64,000 bases of DNA from the IMG/VR virus record IMGVR_UViG_3300021142_000012, positions 44,266-108,265 of that record, one strand, 5' to 3'. Each line of letters begins with the position of its first letter. Position 1 is the first letter of the stretch. The translations under genes were made by a program, and so were the position numbers. This document shows, piece after piece, positions 43,304 through 52,752 of the stretch. Source of the stretch: a virus. Below the pieces are notes generated by a model. The model was not told the DNA's origin and ran no database searches. It was given only the letters and a program-made list of their open reading frames with translations.

Positions 43304-46300
43304 TTGTTGATCCGTATGTTGAACTTGTAATTACTTGACTTGTTGCATTAGTTGTTACTGCTGTACCTGCAATTGATTTGATTCCTGTAGCTGTGATATC
43401 TGTAATAATATCTATATCGCTAACAGTTGCCGTGCTTATGAATAATTCATTGCTAGCACTGGTTATTTCAAATAAACTACCAAAACTTAAACCACCTAGC
43501 CTTGGGACGATTACGAAACTAGAAATATCTGGAGCCATCTGTGTCATCACATAAGTTGCCATTTCTGTAAAATAAAAAGTATCTCCAAAATCCCAATTAC
43601 CTAAACTAAAATAATCATTAATAGCTGTAATAATTCGAGATTTAATATCGTTATCACTTAATACTTCGCTTGAATTTTTGATTACTTTAAATGATGCTTG
43701 TAATTCTGCAGGAGCAGTTTGTCCAAATAAAGTTTTATATTGTACTGAATGATATATGATTTCATCAGACAAACTCTTAATCAAATTAAGATTAGGCGAT
43801 AATAAATCATATAACTCATCAGTTCCTGGAGGCAACGGCTGGGTAGTTGATACCCCAGCTATCCACTGCCTAAATGCAGTATCATAATTGTTTGTTAATA
43901 CATAAACGTCAACAATGTTACTTGCACCGGGATCGATCCTACTTTCATAATCTGCATTATGGATATATTGAAATTTTAAATTATCTCGGCCTACATAAAC
44001 TTTATAATCTAATGTAGGCACGAGTGTAGCTGTAGCTAGATTTAATTTCTTAACAACATTAGTATCTTGGAAGTAAAAATATTGTCCATCAGTATATTGT
44101 GTAAGTTGGCCAACACTTGCTTGACTTGGCATGATCATTACAGTTGGATTTGCAGGATCATTATATGCATACCGATAATCTTCTTGCCCTTGTGCTATAG
44201 TATATTTTTGTTCTATAATGTAAGTAGTCAGATTAAATATTACTTGTGCAACATTTAAATTAGTTGAATTAGGCACACTTAATCCAATAGTACTACCATT
44301 AACTGATGTAACTGTAGCGTAATTGCCGATGCCTTGTCCTGTTACAGTCATTCCAGTAACAATACCAGTTGGATCTTGGACTAAAATTGTAGATTGTAAA
44401 ATAATACCGGTAGCATATGTCTGCACCACTGGTGTAACTAAATCTAAAAATAGTTGCGGATTATCTACTGTAGAATTAACTTCAGATGCTGTAAATCCTA
44501 TAACTAGTTTACTATTATCTACATAGCCGTCAAGGCCTTTCCATTCTTCTACAATATTCCAGTTATAGTCTTGACCGAATGGTATACGATCATTGGGCTT
44601 TTGATTTATGCTTAAAACACTGATAGTATCTTGTACAATCATGTTGTTAATACTATCATAAATTTTCTTGCTAGAATCAAAATAGAAACTAATTTGTGCC
44701 GCACTTTCGAACACATATCTGCTAGCACGATTAGTAATTGTATATGTCACATTATCTGTGGTGAATAATAACAACCAGCTGGAATCTTGATTTTGATTAG
44801 TTATGTCGCCTTGCTTGCCAAGACTAAATGCACTGACCCTGTCTAAATTACTTTCGTAAATAATTTGCCATGTCTGTGTAAATGCATCGTAACGCAGACC
44901 AAATGCCATGTTAGCGTAAATTAAATCAATCATCGCAGTAACTACTGAAGGAGTAATACTAGTAGTCCAAGGCGGAATAATTTGAGAAATTATTGGCGTA
45001 GCAATTATTGATCCTGCACTGTTAGTCAATGCCGGCAACGGTTTATTTAAGGTAACCGGACCTAATCCTGTAGACAATACAGTTGATCCAGTTGATGCAT
45101 ATGCAGCAGTGCCATCATCAACAACTAGCGATACTTCGGCCCAAATGTAAAGCAATGCTGAAGGAGGTAATGTAGCACCTAGTGTATATGGTGTAAGTGT
45201 GTTGGCGTTATTAGAATCAAAATAGTATCCAGAGGGTGGCACAAATTTTATAAGACTGCCAACTTGGAAATATTTTAGATCTGTTGCCGTAAATTGTCCT
45301 AGGCGTAATGGAATTTTTGTAATGGCATCACCGATATAACCAGTACCGGAAATTGAATCTGTTGTCTCTTGATACCATGCATAGTTAGCACTAGTCTGTA
45401 TTGTATTAATGTAGTTACTGTAGTAGTAATTCTTTAAATTATTATTAGCTAGAATATCATATACATTATTATAGATAACATCATAGATGTCAGTTTTTGT
45501 TAGATATGAAAATAAAAATGTCGAGCTATAAACTTCATTAAAAAGAACACCGTCTGTACCAAACAGCGTAGTTGAACCATACTTACCTGTTGGATCTGTA
45601 AGATCAAAATAACGACTAATTCCGCTGCTTGTTCTGTTAATGGCTTTAACTTTAGCAACTTGGGTACTAGCACTTAGTGGGCTAATGTTATAGTCCTCTG
45701 CCGTGATCATTCTATTTTGTGTATAGTAAGTCTGCGGAGCATTAGTTTTAATACTATCGTTTGATTCTGCGGCTGCTGCGTTAGAAACTCCTACTGTCAA
45801 TCCCATCGTAATAGATAAGTTTTGAGTTTGACCGGCAGCGTTAATATACGGTACTGCTATTGTAACACTCTTTATATCTGCTGTACTGATTGTATATGCA
45901 AGCCCGTTACTTACGCGATAGTATGCTCTAAAATTACCGAGTGGTAAATTACCAAATGTACCATCACTAAATTGCACACTAACTTGATCATTTACTCTAC
46001 TGATCACAGCATATATGTTTTTAATATTTTTATTTAGACTATTATAAATTACATTATTGCCCGACAATGATGGGATCTGTGTCCAATATTCTGACTCATT
46101 GCCGTTGTTGTCTAGACGATATAACCAGACATCTGAATCGTTAATATTATTTGCATCAATATCAATACTTTGATTACTACTTGGTTGACTTATGTTAAAC
46201 ACACCTTGATTTAATGTGCCCTGTGTAAAATTAAAGAAGAATCCGTTGGCAGAACTTCCAGGTCCATGCCCATCATCTTTATAAACACAAGCTAGTGTAT

Positions 46301-47000
46301 TTCCAACCTCTGGCGGCTCTTCATAGATATATGATTGTCCTTTGAATGTTGTACTAGTAACTTCAAATGCCATTGACCGTCCTGCTACTGTTTTTGTAAA
46401 GCTATAAACAGGTACACCGGAAATAGCACTATTAATTCTATATTGTTGAGTCGGTATTCCATAGATATTCGCAGAAGCTGCTGGGCTACCAAATTGCTGT
46501 GTACTCGGAAATGCTGCATTTATAACTCTAATAAATTGATCATACCAATTAGTATTACTTGAATCGTTCCAAACAATTGGCTGGCCGCCAAGGTTTCTGC
46601 CGTTAGCATCTGTTATATTTTCATCTGTAGTAATACTAGTAACTTTTAATAGACCGCTTGCAGCAGTATTGCGCTTGGCATTATAACTGATCATGCGAGC
46701 AAGACGTAGGATACTATCTCTGCGTTCGCTTAGTTCTAAGAAGTTATCACGAGCATTTAAATCAACGCGGAAAGCTATGCTTTGGCCCAAGAATGCTATC
46801 AAATCTATTAGGGCAAGGTATTCGCTAGACTCAACATAATCGTTAAAATCTTCTGGATAATTCGTACGAATATAATCAATCATCGTGCGACGCAGATTTT
46901 CAAAGTCGTAGCTAGTGAAGTCGGCATTGCGGAAAGATTGATAAATCTTCTTCCAATCTTGGGCTAGTAATAGCCTATTCTGTCTTGTAGTTACACTCAT
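43296..47000 (-). CDS. 6: Baseplate wedge subunit gp6
   Basis: The 1234-residue protein has the gp6-type start: LLLAQDWKKIYQSFRNADFT, YDFENLRRTMIDYIRTNYPE, SEYLALIDLIAFLGQSIAFR and NARDNFLELSERRDSILRLA. gp6 dimers form the ring of baseplate wedges, joining gp53, gp25 and gp7. It is about twice the length of T4 gp6 (660 residues); inserted beta modules, including a GMTVTGQGI copy near residue 905, account for part of the excess. It follows gp25 as in T4 and has a late-promoter motif 18 bases upstream of its ATG. Confidence 0.9.
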   Translation of the reverse strand: MSVTTRQNRLLLAQDWKKIYQSFRNADFTSYDFENLRRTMIDYIRTNYPEDFNDYVESSEYLALIDLIAFLGQSIAFRVDLNARDNFLELSERRDSILRLARMISYNAKRNTAASGLLKVTSITTDENITDANGRNLGGQPIVWNDSSNTNWYDQFIRVINAAFPSTQQFGSPAASANIYGIPTQQYRINSAISGVPVYSFTKTVAGRSMAFEVTSTTFKGQSYIYEEPPEVGNTLACVYKDDGHGPGSSANGFFFNFTQGTLNQGVFNISQPSSNQSIDIDANNINDSDVWLYRLDNNGNESEYWTQIPSLSGNNVIYNSLNKNIKNIYAVISRVNDQVSVQFSDGTFGNLPLGNFRAYYRVSNGLAYTISTADIKSVTIAVPYINAAGQTQNLSITMGLTVGVSNAAAAESNDSIKTNAPQTYYTQNRMITAEDYNISPLSASTQVAKVKAINRTSSGISRYFDLTDPTGKYGSTTLFGTDGVLFNEVYSSTFLFSYLTKTDIYDVIYNNVYDILANNNLKNYYYSNYINTIQTSANYAWYQETTDSISGTGYIGDAITKIPLRLGQFTATDLKYFQVGSLIKFVPPSGYYFDSNNANTLTPYTLGATLPPSALLYIWAEVSLVVDDGTAAYASTGSTVLSTGLGPVTLNKPLPALTNSAGSIIATPIISQIIPPWTTSITPSVVTAMIDLIYANMAFGLRYDAFTQTWQIIYESNLDRVSAFSLGKQGDITNQNQDSSWLLLFTTDNVTYTITNRASRYVFESAAQISFYFDSSKKIYDSINNMIVQDTISVLSINQKPNDRIPFGQDYNWNIVEEWKGLDGYVDNSKLVIGFTASEVNSTVDNPQLFLDLVTPVVQTYATGIILQSTILVQDPTGIVTGMTVTGQGIGNYATVTSVNGSTIGLSVPNSTNLNVAQVIFNLTTYIIEQKYTIAQGQEDYRYAYNDPANPTVMIMPSQASVGQLTQYTDGQYFYFQDTNVVKKLNLATATLVPTLDYKVYVGRDNLKFQYIHNADYESRIDPGASNIVDVYVLTNNYDTAFRQWIAGVSTTQPLPPGTDELYDLLSPNLNLIKSLSDEIIYHSVQYKTLFGQTAPAELQASFKVIKNSSEVLSDNDIKSRIITAINDYFSLGNWDFGDTFYFTEMATYVMTQMAPDISSFVIVPRLGGLSFGSLFEITSASNELFISTATVSDIDIITDITATGIKSIAGTAVTTNATSQVITSSTYGSTNG

Positions 47001-47018
47001 GAATTATCCCTATATGTG

Positions 47019-47025
47019 TATTTAT
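47019..47025 (-). promoter_or_regulatory. Putative late promoter (ATAAATA) for gp6
   Basis: On the minus strand AATAAATACAC, 18 bases before ATG 47000, in the short gap after gp25. A GGGAT ribosome-binding site lies between. Confidence 0.6.
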
Positions 47026-47047
47026 TTTGTATAATAATCTACGTATT

Positions 47048-47491
47048 TTATTGTGTTATCAATCCGTTAGCTTGATCGAACTGTATCTGCAGAGTCTGCT
47101 GTAGATTATAAGTTATGTAGGTTAATTTTAGTTCTATTTGTATTCCGCTTTCGTAAGGGGTAACTAAGATCTGATCAGCACGCACTCGAGGTTCATTGGA
47201 TACTATTTGCTGTATATTTTGTAGGATAAGATTTTTAAGACCATCTGTTAGAGGCTCAAATAATAGATCCCATATAATACACCCGTAGGTAGGATTCATT
47301 AGACGCTCACCTTGGCGTATATAAAAATTATTCAGTAAATCTTGTTTAACTAACTGAAAATCATACAATGCATAATTCTCTGTATCGGGACTTATTGTGC
47401 TAAATCCGCGATATTGCTGTATAATATTTTGATCATTATTTTTAGCATTAGTTAGTGCTATTTTATTATAAAGGTTAGCTGGGGCACTCAT
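47048..47491 (-). CDS. 25: Baseplate wedge subunit gp25
   Basis: The 147-residue protein belongs to the GpW/gp25 family: LYDFQLVKQDLLNNFYIRQGE, then RLMNPTYGCIIWDLLFEPL and EPRVRADQILV. gp25 is a central wedge component that links gp6 and gp53 and starts sheath assembly. Size equals that of T4 gp25 (132) plus a short N-terminal extension. It starts 2 bases after gp5 stop with an AGGAT site. Confidence 0.93.
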   Translation of the reverse strand: MSAPANLYNKIALTNAKNNDQNIIQQYRGFSTISPDTENYALYDFQLVKQDLLNNFYIRQGERLMNPTYGCIIWDLLFEPLTDGLKNLILQNIQQIVSNEPRVRADQILVTPYESGIQIELKLTYITYNLQQTLQIQFDQANGLITQ

Positions 47492-47493
47492 AA

Positions 47494-49092
47494 TTATGAT
47501 CCTTTCCTAAATGTGTCAACTGTAGTAGTATAGTTGTTGTATGCTTTTGGTGTTGCTATATTTCCAGCAACTTCCCTATCTGTTTTAGCCGATGAGAATG
47601 ACATCGGATCTAAGTTTTCGTGATGCGCATATGGCTCATGCACTGGAATACGTTTTAATATACTAGCTACAGTAATACCCGGATTAGTATATGTTGTTAA
47701 TGCTACTGCTTTTGTTGCAGCAGTAGCAGTTGCGGTTACTGCTGCTGTTCCACCACCAGCTGGTAACGAAAAATATCCGGCAGCATTTTGTGTATATCTT
47801 CCGCCAGCTTTTATATTAGTATCTGCGGCAGATGTTAGATTAATTTTTCCGGTACTATTAATATTTGTATCTTTAGCAGAAGTAAAATTATTAAGTCCGG
47901 TAGTATTAACTTGTAAATTGCCAGTAGTTGTGATAACTCCGTCCTTGGCTATGATTAAATTAAAATTAGCTTTTGTTTCAGCTTGTATGCGGCCAGTGGC
48001 TTTCATATTAATATTACGACCAGCTTCTATATTAACATCACGGCTAGCATGAAAATTCATATCAGCATCAGTATGTACACTAATACTATCTTTTGCATAG
48101 ATATCAATTTTACCGTTGCTGGTTAATTCAATCCAGGTTGTTCCAGAAGCATTTCCAATGTAAATTAAATCTTCTGAATTATGCATTAGGATTTGATGCC
48201 CGGTACGTGTGCGAATACGTACTAATTCATTATGAGGAATCGTTACCATTCCCGATGGTCTTGTATTATCGGCTAGCCCCTCAATCGATTCATACACCGG
48301 AGGCCCTGAGCTAGCAGAAGTCATTCTTAAAAATTTGTCATCGCCGTCGTCCATGACAAATGTAGCTCCGCCGAGTCGGCTTACTGGAACGTTTTGTGCA
48401 GGACTATCTGCTTTACCTACTTCACCTCTTTGAGCATTAGGTTGTTTGTCTATCGGGCCCGGAGTGGATATGCCAAACACCATACTTGGTATTTCTCTAC
48501 GAGCACTACTAGTTGTAATACCTCTGATATCATCTTTGATTAACCCCTGGGTATTGAGAATTTCTGCAAACGGATGAGTTGGTTTAGGAATTTTAGTTGC
48601 ATCAAGAGAACTTGCACTATTAACAACTTTATTATATTCTGCTACTGGTGCACGAGTATATTTTCCCTCGACATTAAATTCAGTGGCAGCTAATCCTGGT
48701 ACTGAAAAATTAGCATCCTCAGGAGGAACGCATCCTATCCAGAAAGGTTGAGCTGCATCACCGTTAACAAAAATAACCATTACTGTTGCGCCAACGTCCG
48801 GAGGAATCATCCACATACCATAACTCTTTTGTGTATTGTTATAGTCGTTGGCATTGTCGCGAATAAACTGATCACCGGTTGATCCAAAGAATGGACTCAT
48901 CATGCGAGCTTTAAATGTTTGTCCGGTGGAGCTGTCATTGCCTGTTGGTTTGATTAGTTGTACTTCGAGTACACCCATATAGTTTGGTTCAAAATGTCCA
49001 ACTACCTTGGCTAGATACGGGCCTGCGTTGATTACCGCATCATTACTAGGTAAATTAGCTGTGTAGTCTTGACTGTTAAATGTTCCGCTCAT
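47494..49092 (-). CDS. 5: Baseplate central spike gp5 (lysozyme-less)
   Basis: The 532-residue protein has an N-terminal OB-fold of gp5/VgrG type (AKVVGHFEPNYMGVLEVQLI, GMWMIPPDVGATVMVIFVNG, PFWIGCVPPE), a linker with NTQGLIKDDIRGITTSSARR and SMVFGISTPGP, and a C-terminal beta-helix of short repeats (ASRDVNIEAGRNINMKA, AKDTNINSTGKINLTSAAD). Together these form the membrane-piercing spike. T4 gp5 carries a lysozyme domain between OB-fold and helix; here that region is short and has no lysozyme motif, as in cyanophage-type gp5. It lies between the hub and gp25 genes. Confidence 0.88.
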   Translation of the reverse strand: MSGTFNSQDYTANLPSNDAVINAGPYLAKVVGHFEPNYMGVLEVQLIKPTGNDSSTGQTFKARMMSPFFGSTGDQFIRDNANDYNNTQKSYGMWMIPPDVGATVMVIFVNGDAAQPFWIGCVPPEDANFSVPGLAATEFNVEGKYTRAPVAEYNKVVNSASSLDATKIPKPTHPFAEILNTQGLIKDDIRGITTSSARREIPSMVFGISTPGPIDKQPNAQRGEVGKADSPAQNVPVSRLGGATFVMDDGDDKFLRMTSASSGPPVYESIEGLADNTRPSGMVTIPHNELVRIRTRTGHQILMHNSEDLIYIGNASGTTWIELTSNGKIDIYAKDSISVHTDADMNFHASRDVNIEAGRNINMKATGRIQAETKANFNLIIAKDGVITTTGNLQVNTTGLNNFTSAKDTNINSTGKINLTSAADTNIKAGGRYTQNAAGYFSLPAGGGTAAVTATATAATKAVALTTYTNPGITVASILKRIPVHEPYAHHENLDPMSFSSAKTDREVAGNIATPKAYNNYTTTVDTFRKGS

Positions 49093-49094
49093 AA

Positions 49095-51332
49095 TTAAAA
49101 TAAATTAGAAATTGTTGTTGTAAGCTGTGTAGCGTAATCTGATACGGTTTTCATTAAGTTAGACGTATTGCCTAATTGATCTGCTGTAGCAGTATCAGAG
49201 TCTGGTAAGTCTTGATCTATATATCGCATACCGATAAGTTGCTGTGTAAATTTACCACCGTTAAACATATTTTTAACTTCTGTGACATAGTATAATCCAC
49301 TCCATGCTGTTACAGGTACTGTCGAGGTTCCGGCGCCAAAATCATATAATCCAGTATTCTGATTAATGTCTATTGGGGTTCTAAAATTTACTACTATATC
49401 AACATAACCGCTTTGGTATGCGACTGCGCCTGTAGAATCAATGCCTGGCTGAGCTGGATTTACTCCTGCTGTAAAATTTCCAGAACCACTATGCGGTAAA
49501 AAATAAGGATCGCCTACAATCTTTAAATCTAGATCCATCATCTCTTTACCTTTGGTCAATGCTTGGTGAAATACACGAGCTGCTCTGGTGCTGGCGAATT
49601 CATTCCCTGAACCGCCTTGGAAATCTGATCCAAACTTGGTCTGGGTGAGACTTGTTTTACGATTTGATGTTACATTATTTGGGTCGGATCCTATGTTGCC
49701 TTCAACTACAAGATTGTTAGTACTACCGTCAGCGGTCTTATCCACGCCACTGTTAGCACTAGCCCCTTCTACCTTTCCTGGATTATTTGTAGTAGCATCA
49801 GCAGACATTACGTTAGCAAATGCTGCTGAAAAATTTATGCTGAAGTCTAATATTTCAGTATTTTTTCCAGTATAGATATAATTGTACCATTTAATTGCTT
49901 GTTTTACTTTTTGTGCATATCCCGGAGATTTTGTCTGCGGTGCATTTGGCAATAGACTTGTGTGTACTTTATATGGAATTACACGATATACTAATAGCTT
50001 TGTATAGTATCCTGTAGTTTTTAAATTTGCATCACTAACAAGATACACTTGTGTATCAATATTAAACCATTTACGATTTCCTGCAGAATCGATATTGCCT
50101 TCTTTAAATGCTAGTTTAGGATAGCCACTATTTAAAATAGTTTGCACAATGGCATTAGTAATTGTGCTGTCTTGTGGAAATGTTAAAACACCGGTAGTAG
50201 GATCAATTTTGATATTTGATCGCACCCACGTCTCTTTAATAGGATCCCATACAGTATTTTCTGCCGCAGGAGCAGCGTTAGGTTTTTTCTCAGGACCAAA
50301 CTCCATTGAGCAAGCACCAATTTCGTTAACCGCGGTAGATTGAATTAATTGTTGTTTGTCATTTCTTGTTAGGCCTAGTGTTTTATAGATACTACTGTTT
50401 GCTGTTAGCGTAAGGCTTTGTGTTGCAGTAACATTAGCCGCCGATGTAGCTAGACTGCTTACACCATCTTGTCCGGCACTAGGTATTTGATCCTGAGTTG
50501 GGAATATAATAGCTATTTCGTCTGCATCTTTCAATATTCCTTTTTTAACTAGATCTTGAAATTTAGCATTGACTACAGATTGTAAACTGGTCGGGCTCGA
50601 TTGCAATACCTCTTGTATTGTTTTACCTTGAACCGCGTGATCTGATTTAAGCTGATTAAACTTAGTTGTTTTTGCATCATGCGACCAATCATATCCTGTG
50701 CAATGATATGTGGTTCCTGCTGATGTCACTTTAAATTCAATGTCGGTAAATTTAAAAACAATATATCTGCTAGATTGCGGAACTGTTGACATTGCTCCGT
50801 TTTCTTTGGCGCCTACGAATTCAATTTTAAGTAAGAACGGTGATTCTGTATATGCTTGTTCGCCGAGGCGATAAGCAATCGCCTGGACCGACTGTAGGAA
50901 TAATCCCATACTGTACGGTTCAAGAACATCAAATGTTATATTACCAACCATCATAGACGATCCGTCTTTTTGACCTATAGTATTTTCAATAAGTAGATTG
51001 TCAATAAAGAAATCAAACTTACCATATGCTGTTTGAATTCGATTAGTTGGATCAACGTTAGCTGTTTTAGCTAGCAATGGCAGTGTCTGTCCATTAGTAT
51101 ATTGTGTAGGATCGTTTACCTGTGACTTAGTAAGTACTGATAGACTTATAAGATATTCGTAGCTAGCATATGATGCTAAAGGATTAGGTAATGGTACTTG
51201 AACTGGAGCTATTGCAGAAAATAAACTAGATACACTACCCAATGCTCCGCTGATCGCAGATACCGGGCCTGAATTTGTTACTGTGCTAACTAGTTGACTA
51301 GTTGCGCTCGTTGCTCCTATAATATCTGCCAT
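49095..51332 (-). CDS. Baseplate hub protein, gp27-like
   Basis: The 745-residue protein precedes gp5 directly, the slot of the hub subunit that holds the spike. The N-terminal third has a beta-barrel-like pattern (YEYLISLSVLTKSQVND, FDFFIDNLLIENTIG, GNITFDVLEPYSMGLFLQSV, FLLKIEFVGAKENG, YIVFKFTDIEFKVTSAGT), as in hub proteins. Several later segments describe a second barrel (VYLVSDANLKTTGYYTKLLV, GYVDIVVNFRTPID). Its length exceeds T4 gp27 (391). The gp27 assignment rests mainly on context and fold pattern, not on clear motifs. Confidence 0.7.
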   Translation of the reverse strand: MADIIGATSATSQLVSTVTNSGPVSAISGALGSVSSLFSAIAPVQVPLPNPLASYASYEYLISLSVLTKSQVNDPTQYTNGQTLPLLAKTANVDPTNRIQTAYGKFDFFIDNLLIENTIGQKDGSSMMVGNITFDVLEPYSMGLFLQSVQAIAYRLGEQAYTESPFLLKIEFVGAKENGAMSTVPQSSRYIVFKFTDIEFKVTSAGTTYHCTGYDWSHDAKTTKFNQLKSDHAVQGKTIQEVLQSSPTSLQSVVNAKFQDLVKKGILKDADEIAIIFPTQDQIPSAGQDGVSSLATSAANVTATQSLTLTANSSIYKTLGLTRNDKQQLIQSTAVNEIGACSMEFGPEKKPNAAPAAENTVWDPIKETWVRSNIKIDPTTGVLTFPQDSTITNAIVQTILNSGYPKLAFKEGNIDSAGNRKWFNIDTQVYLVSDANLKTTGYYTKLLVYRVIPYKVHTSLLPNAPQTKSPGYAQKVKQAIKWYNYIYTGKNTEILDFSINFSAAFANVMSADATTNNPGKVEGASANSGVDKTADGSTNNLVVEGNIGSDPNNVTSNRKTSLTQTKFGSDFQGGSGNEFASTRAARVFHQALTKGKEMMDLDLKIVGDPYFLPHSGSGNFTAGVNPAQPGIDSTGAVAYQSGYVDIVVNFRTPIDINQNTGLYDFGAGTSTVPVTAWSGLYYVTEVKNMFNGGKFTQQLIGMRYIDQDLPDSDTATADQLGNTSNLMKTVSDYATQLTTTISNLF

Positions 51333-51333
51333 A

Positions 51334-51636
51334 TTAAATTCCTAACAATATAGTTAAACCGCTTTTCTTTGGAATATAAATTTGTGTACCTGGAACAAAA
51401 TCAAAAATTGGGTCTTGTAATACATTAAGATTGCGTTGTATAAACACCCACCATAGGGCTGCTGACTGATAAAGGTCGTATGCTAATAAATCTGGTCGGT
51501 GACTATATTGACTTTCAATTGTATATAGGAAATCATCTGGATCAGCTGGCACTGGTCTAATTTGCAAAAAGCTAAGATAGTTCTGCACTACCGGTGTAAC
51601 ATAATATGGACTCGTGTTAGTATAAAGTGCGGGCAT
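51334..51636 (-). CDS. 53: Baseplate wedge subunit gp53
   Basis: This 100-residue protein carries the gp53 signature: RPDLLAYDLYQSAALWWVFI followed by RNLNVLQDPIFDF and GTQIYIP. The C-terminus resembles a LysM-like fold. gp53 joins neighbouring wedges in the T4 baseplate. It is about half as long as T4 gp53 (196). It lies between the tube initiator and hub genes, one base from the latter. Confidence 0.88.
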   Translation of the reverse strand: MPALYTNTSPYYVTPVVQNYLSFLQIRPVPADPDDFLYTIESQYSHRPDLLAYDLYQSAALWWVFIQRNLNVLQDPIFDFVPGTQIYIPKKSGLTILLGI

Positions 51637-51638
51637 GA

Positions 51639-52673
51639 TTAAATGTATCCAAATGAATTATTCAAGTAACCGCCAGTGACAAATCTATCAAGACTAAATT
51701 TCCTTGCACTTGCACGACTGTAGATTGGTTGTAATGTTACAGTGAAAGTACTCTTAGTTGGCACATGAGCTTGGCCGCCGCTGACTGATCCACCAAGACC
51801 AAATGTACCTGCTAGTCCTGCTACTTGGCTAGCGACTCCAAGTAGGCTACTTGCTGTACTTGTTATGTCACTTAATCCACTCAGTCCTGGGATAACTGAA
51901 CTAAGTCCTGGGATTGTTGCTCCAATCGTGTCTGCTAGGCCTCCAAGACTATCTGTGATACCTTGGATATCTCCTGCGGCACTACCAACAACATCAACAG
52001 CTATATAATCACATCCGTTTTCAAGAGTGGACTGAAAGTTTGTAACAACACAAGGAACATTTTTAAAAACATATTGTCCATACCCATTTAAATAAATTAC
52101 AGGTGGTGGGTTTCCAGCTTTAGGATCACTTCCGGCAAACATTTTTGTTAAACTTCTGCAATAGTGTAGCGCGGCAATCCAATATAGAGCTTGTGTTTTA
52201 TCTTCAACGTTCATTGGAGCTTGGATTTGAATCGTTCCAGGATCGCTGTTCTTAAACGATGGAAATGTATAATTAGTTTGTGTAACAGGAAGACTGTCAT
52301 ACTTTGCAGATTGATTTATAGTGATTGTTGGAGTGTAAGGAAATACTAAGCCGCCGGCATCAACTAATGGTTTTAATACTGGGCTGTTACCAAATGCAGT
52401 CCAATTGGCCATACTTAATTGTACACGCCAATCATTAGGATTAGTAGCAGTACCCGAAAAACTTCCTATCGCCCCTAATATATCGCCAACTGCTTCACCA
52501 GCCGCTGGCAAATTAATACTACGGATAGAACTTACTATATTATTTGAATCAAAACTACCAAGGGCTCCTGCTAATCTACCAGCTGTACCGACGGCTGTTT
52601 GTACTGCGCCAATGGTGCTTGCTGTTGCAGTAATACCCGAAATTAATCCTTGTCCTAGCGGTGCGTTAGCCAT
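51639..52673 (-). CDS. Baseplate tail-tube initiator, gp48/gp54-like
   Basis: The 344-residue protein has the conserved gp19/gp54-type core: LVFPYTPTITINQSAKYDSL, TNYTFPSFKNSDPGTIQIQA, RSLTKMFAGSDPKAGNPPPV and LNGYGQYVFKNVPCVVTNF. Such proteins cap the hub and nucleate tail-tube polymerisation. The N- and C-terminal flanks are Ala/Gly/Ser-rich. I cannot separate gp48 from gp54 by motif. It is the first gene of the minus-strand tail module, behind a late-promoter motif and an AGAGGAAAG ribosome-binding site. Confidence 0.82.
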   Translation of the reverse strand: MANAPLGQGLISGITATASTIGAVQTAVGTAGRLAGALGSFDSNNIVSSIRSINLPAAGEAVGDILGAIGSFSGTATNPNDWRVQLSMANWTAFGNSPVLKPLVDAGGLVFPYTPTITINQSAKYDSLPVTQTNYTFPSFKNSDPGTIQIQAPMNVEDKTQALYWIAALHYCRSLTKMFAGSDPKAGNPPPVIYLNGYGQYVFKNVPCVVTNFQSTLENGCDYIAVDVVGSAAGDIQGITDSLGGLADTIGATIPGLSSVIPGLSGLSDITSTASSLLGVASQVAGLAGTFGLGGSVSGGQAHVPTKSTFTVTLQPIYSRASARKFSLDRFVTGGYLNNSFGYI

Positions 52674-52694
52674 AATTCTTTCCTCTTTGGCAAG

Positions 52695-52701
52695 TATTTA
52701 T
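52695..52701 (-). promoter_or_regulatory. Putative late promoter (ATAAATA) for the baseplate run
   Basis: On the minus strand AATAAATACTTG, 21 bases before ATG 52673. It abuts the -35 box of the plus-strand gp55 promoter, so late and early control diverge from one 80-base gap. Confidence 0.62.
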
Positions 52702-52730
52702 TTGACTTTATTAACTGCATATATTATAAT
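52702..52730 (+). promoter_or_regulatory. Sigma-70 promoter for gp55-gp47-gp46
   Basis: TTGACT (52702-52707), 17-base spacer, TATAAT (52725-52730), 22 bases before ATG 52753. Identical in boxes and spacing to the promoter before the MoxR gene. Confidence 0.82.
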
Positions 52731-52752
52731 TGTACTAAAATAGGAATGAATA

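Noticed and set aside
47494-49092. Lysozyme activity in the gp5 spike
   Set aside because: The segment between the OB-fold and beta-helix lacks lysozyme catalytic motifs and is too short for that domain.
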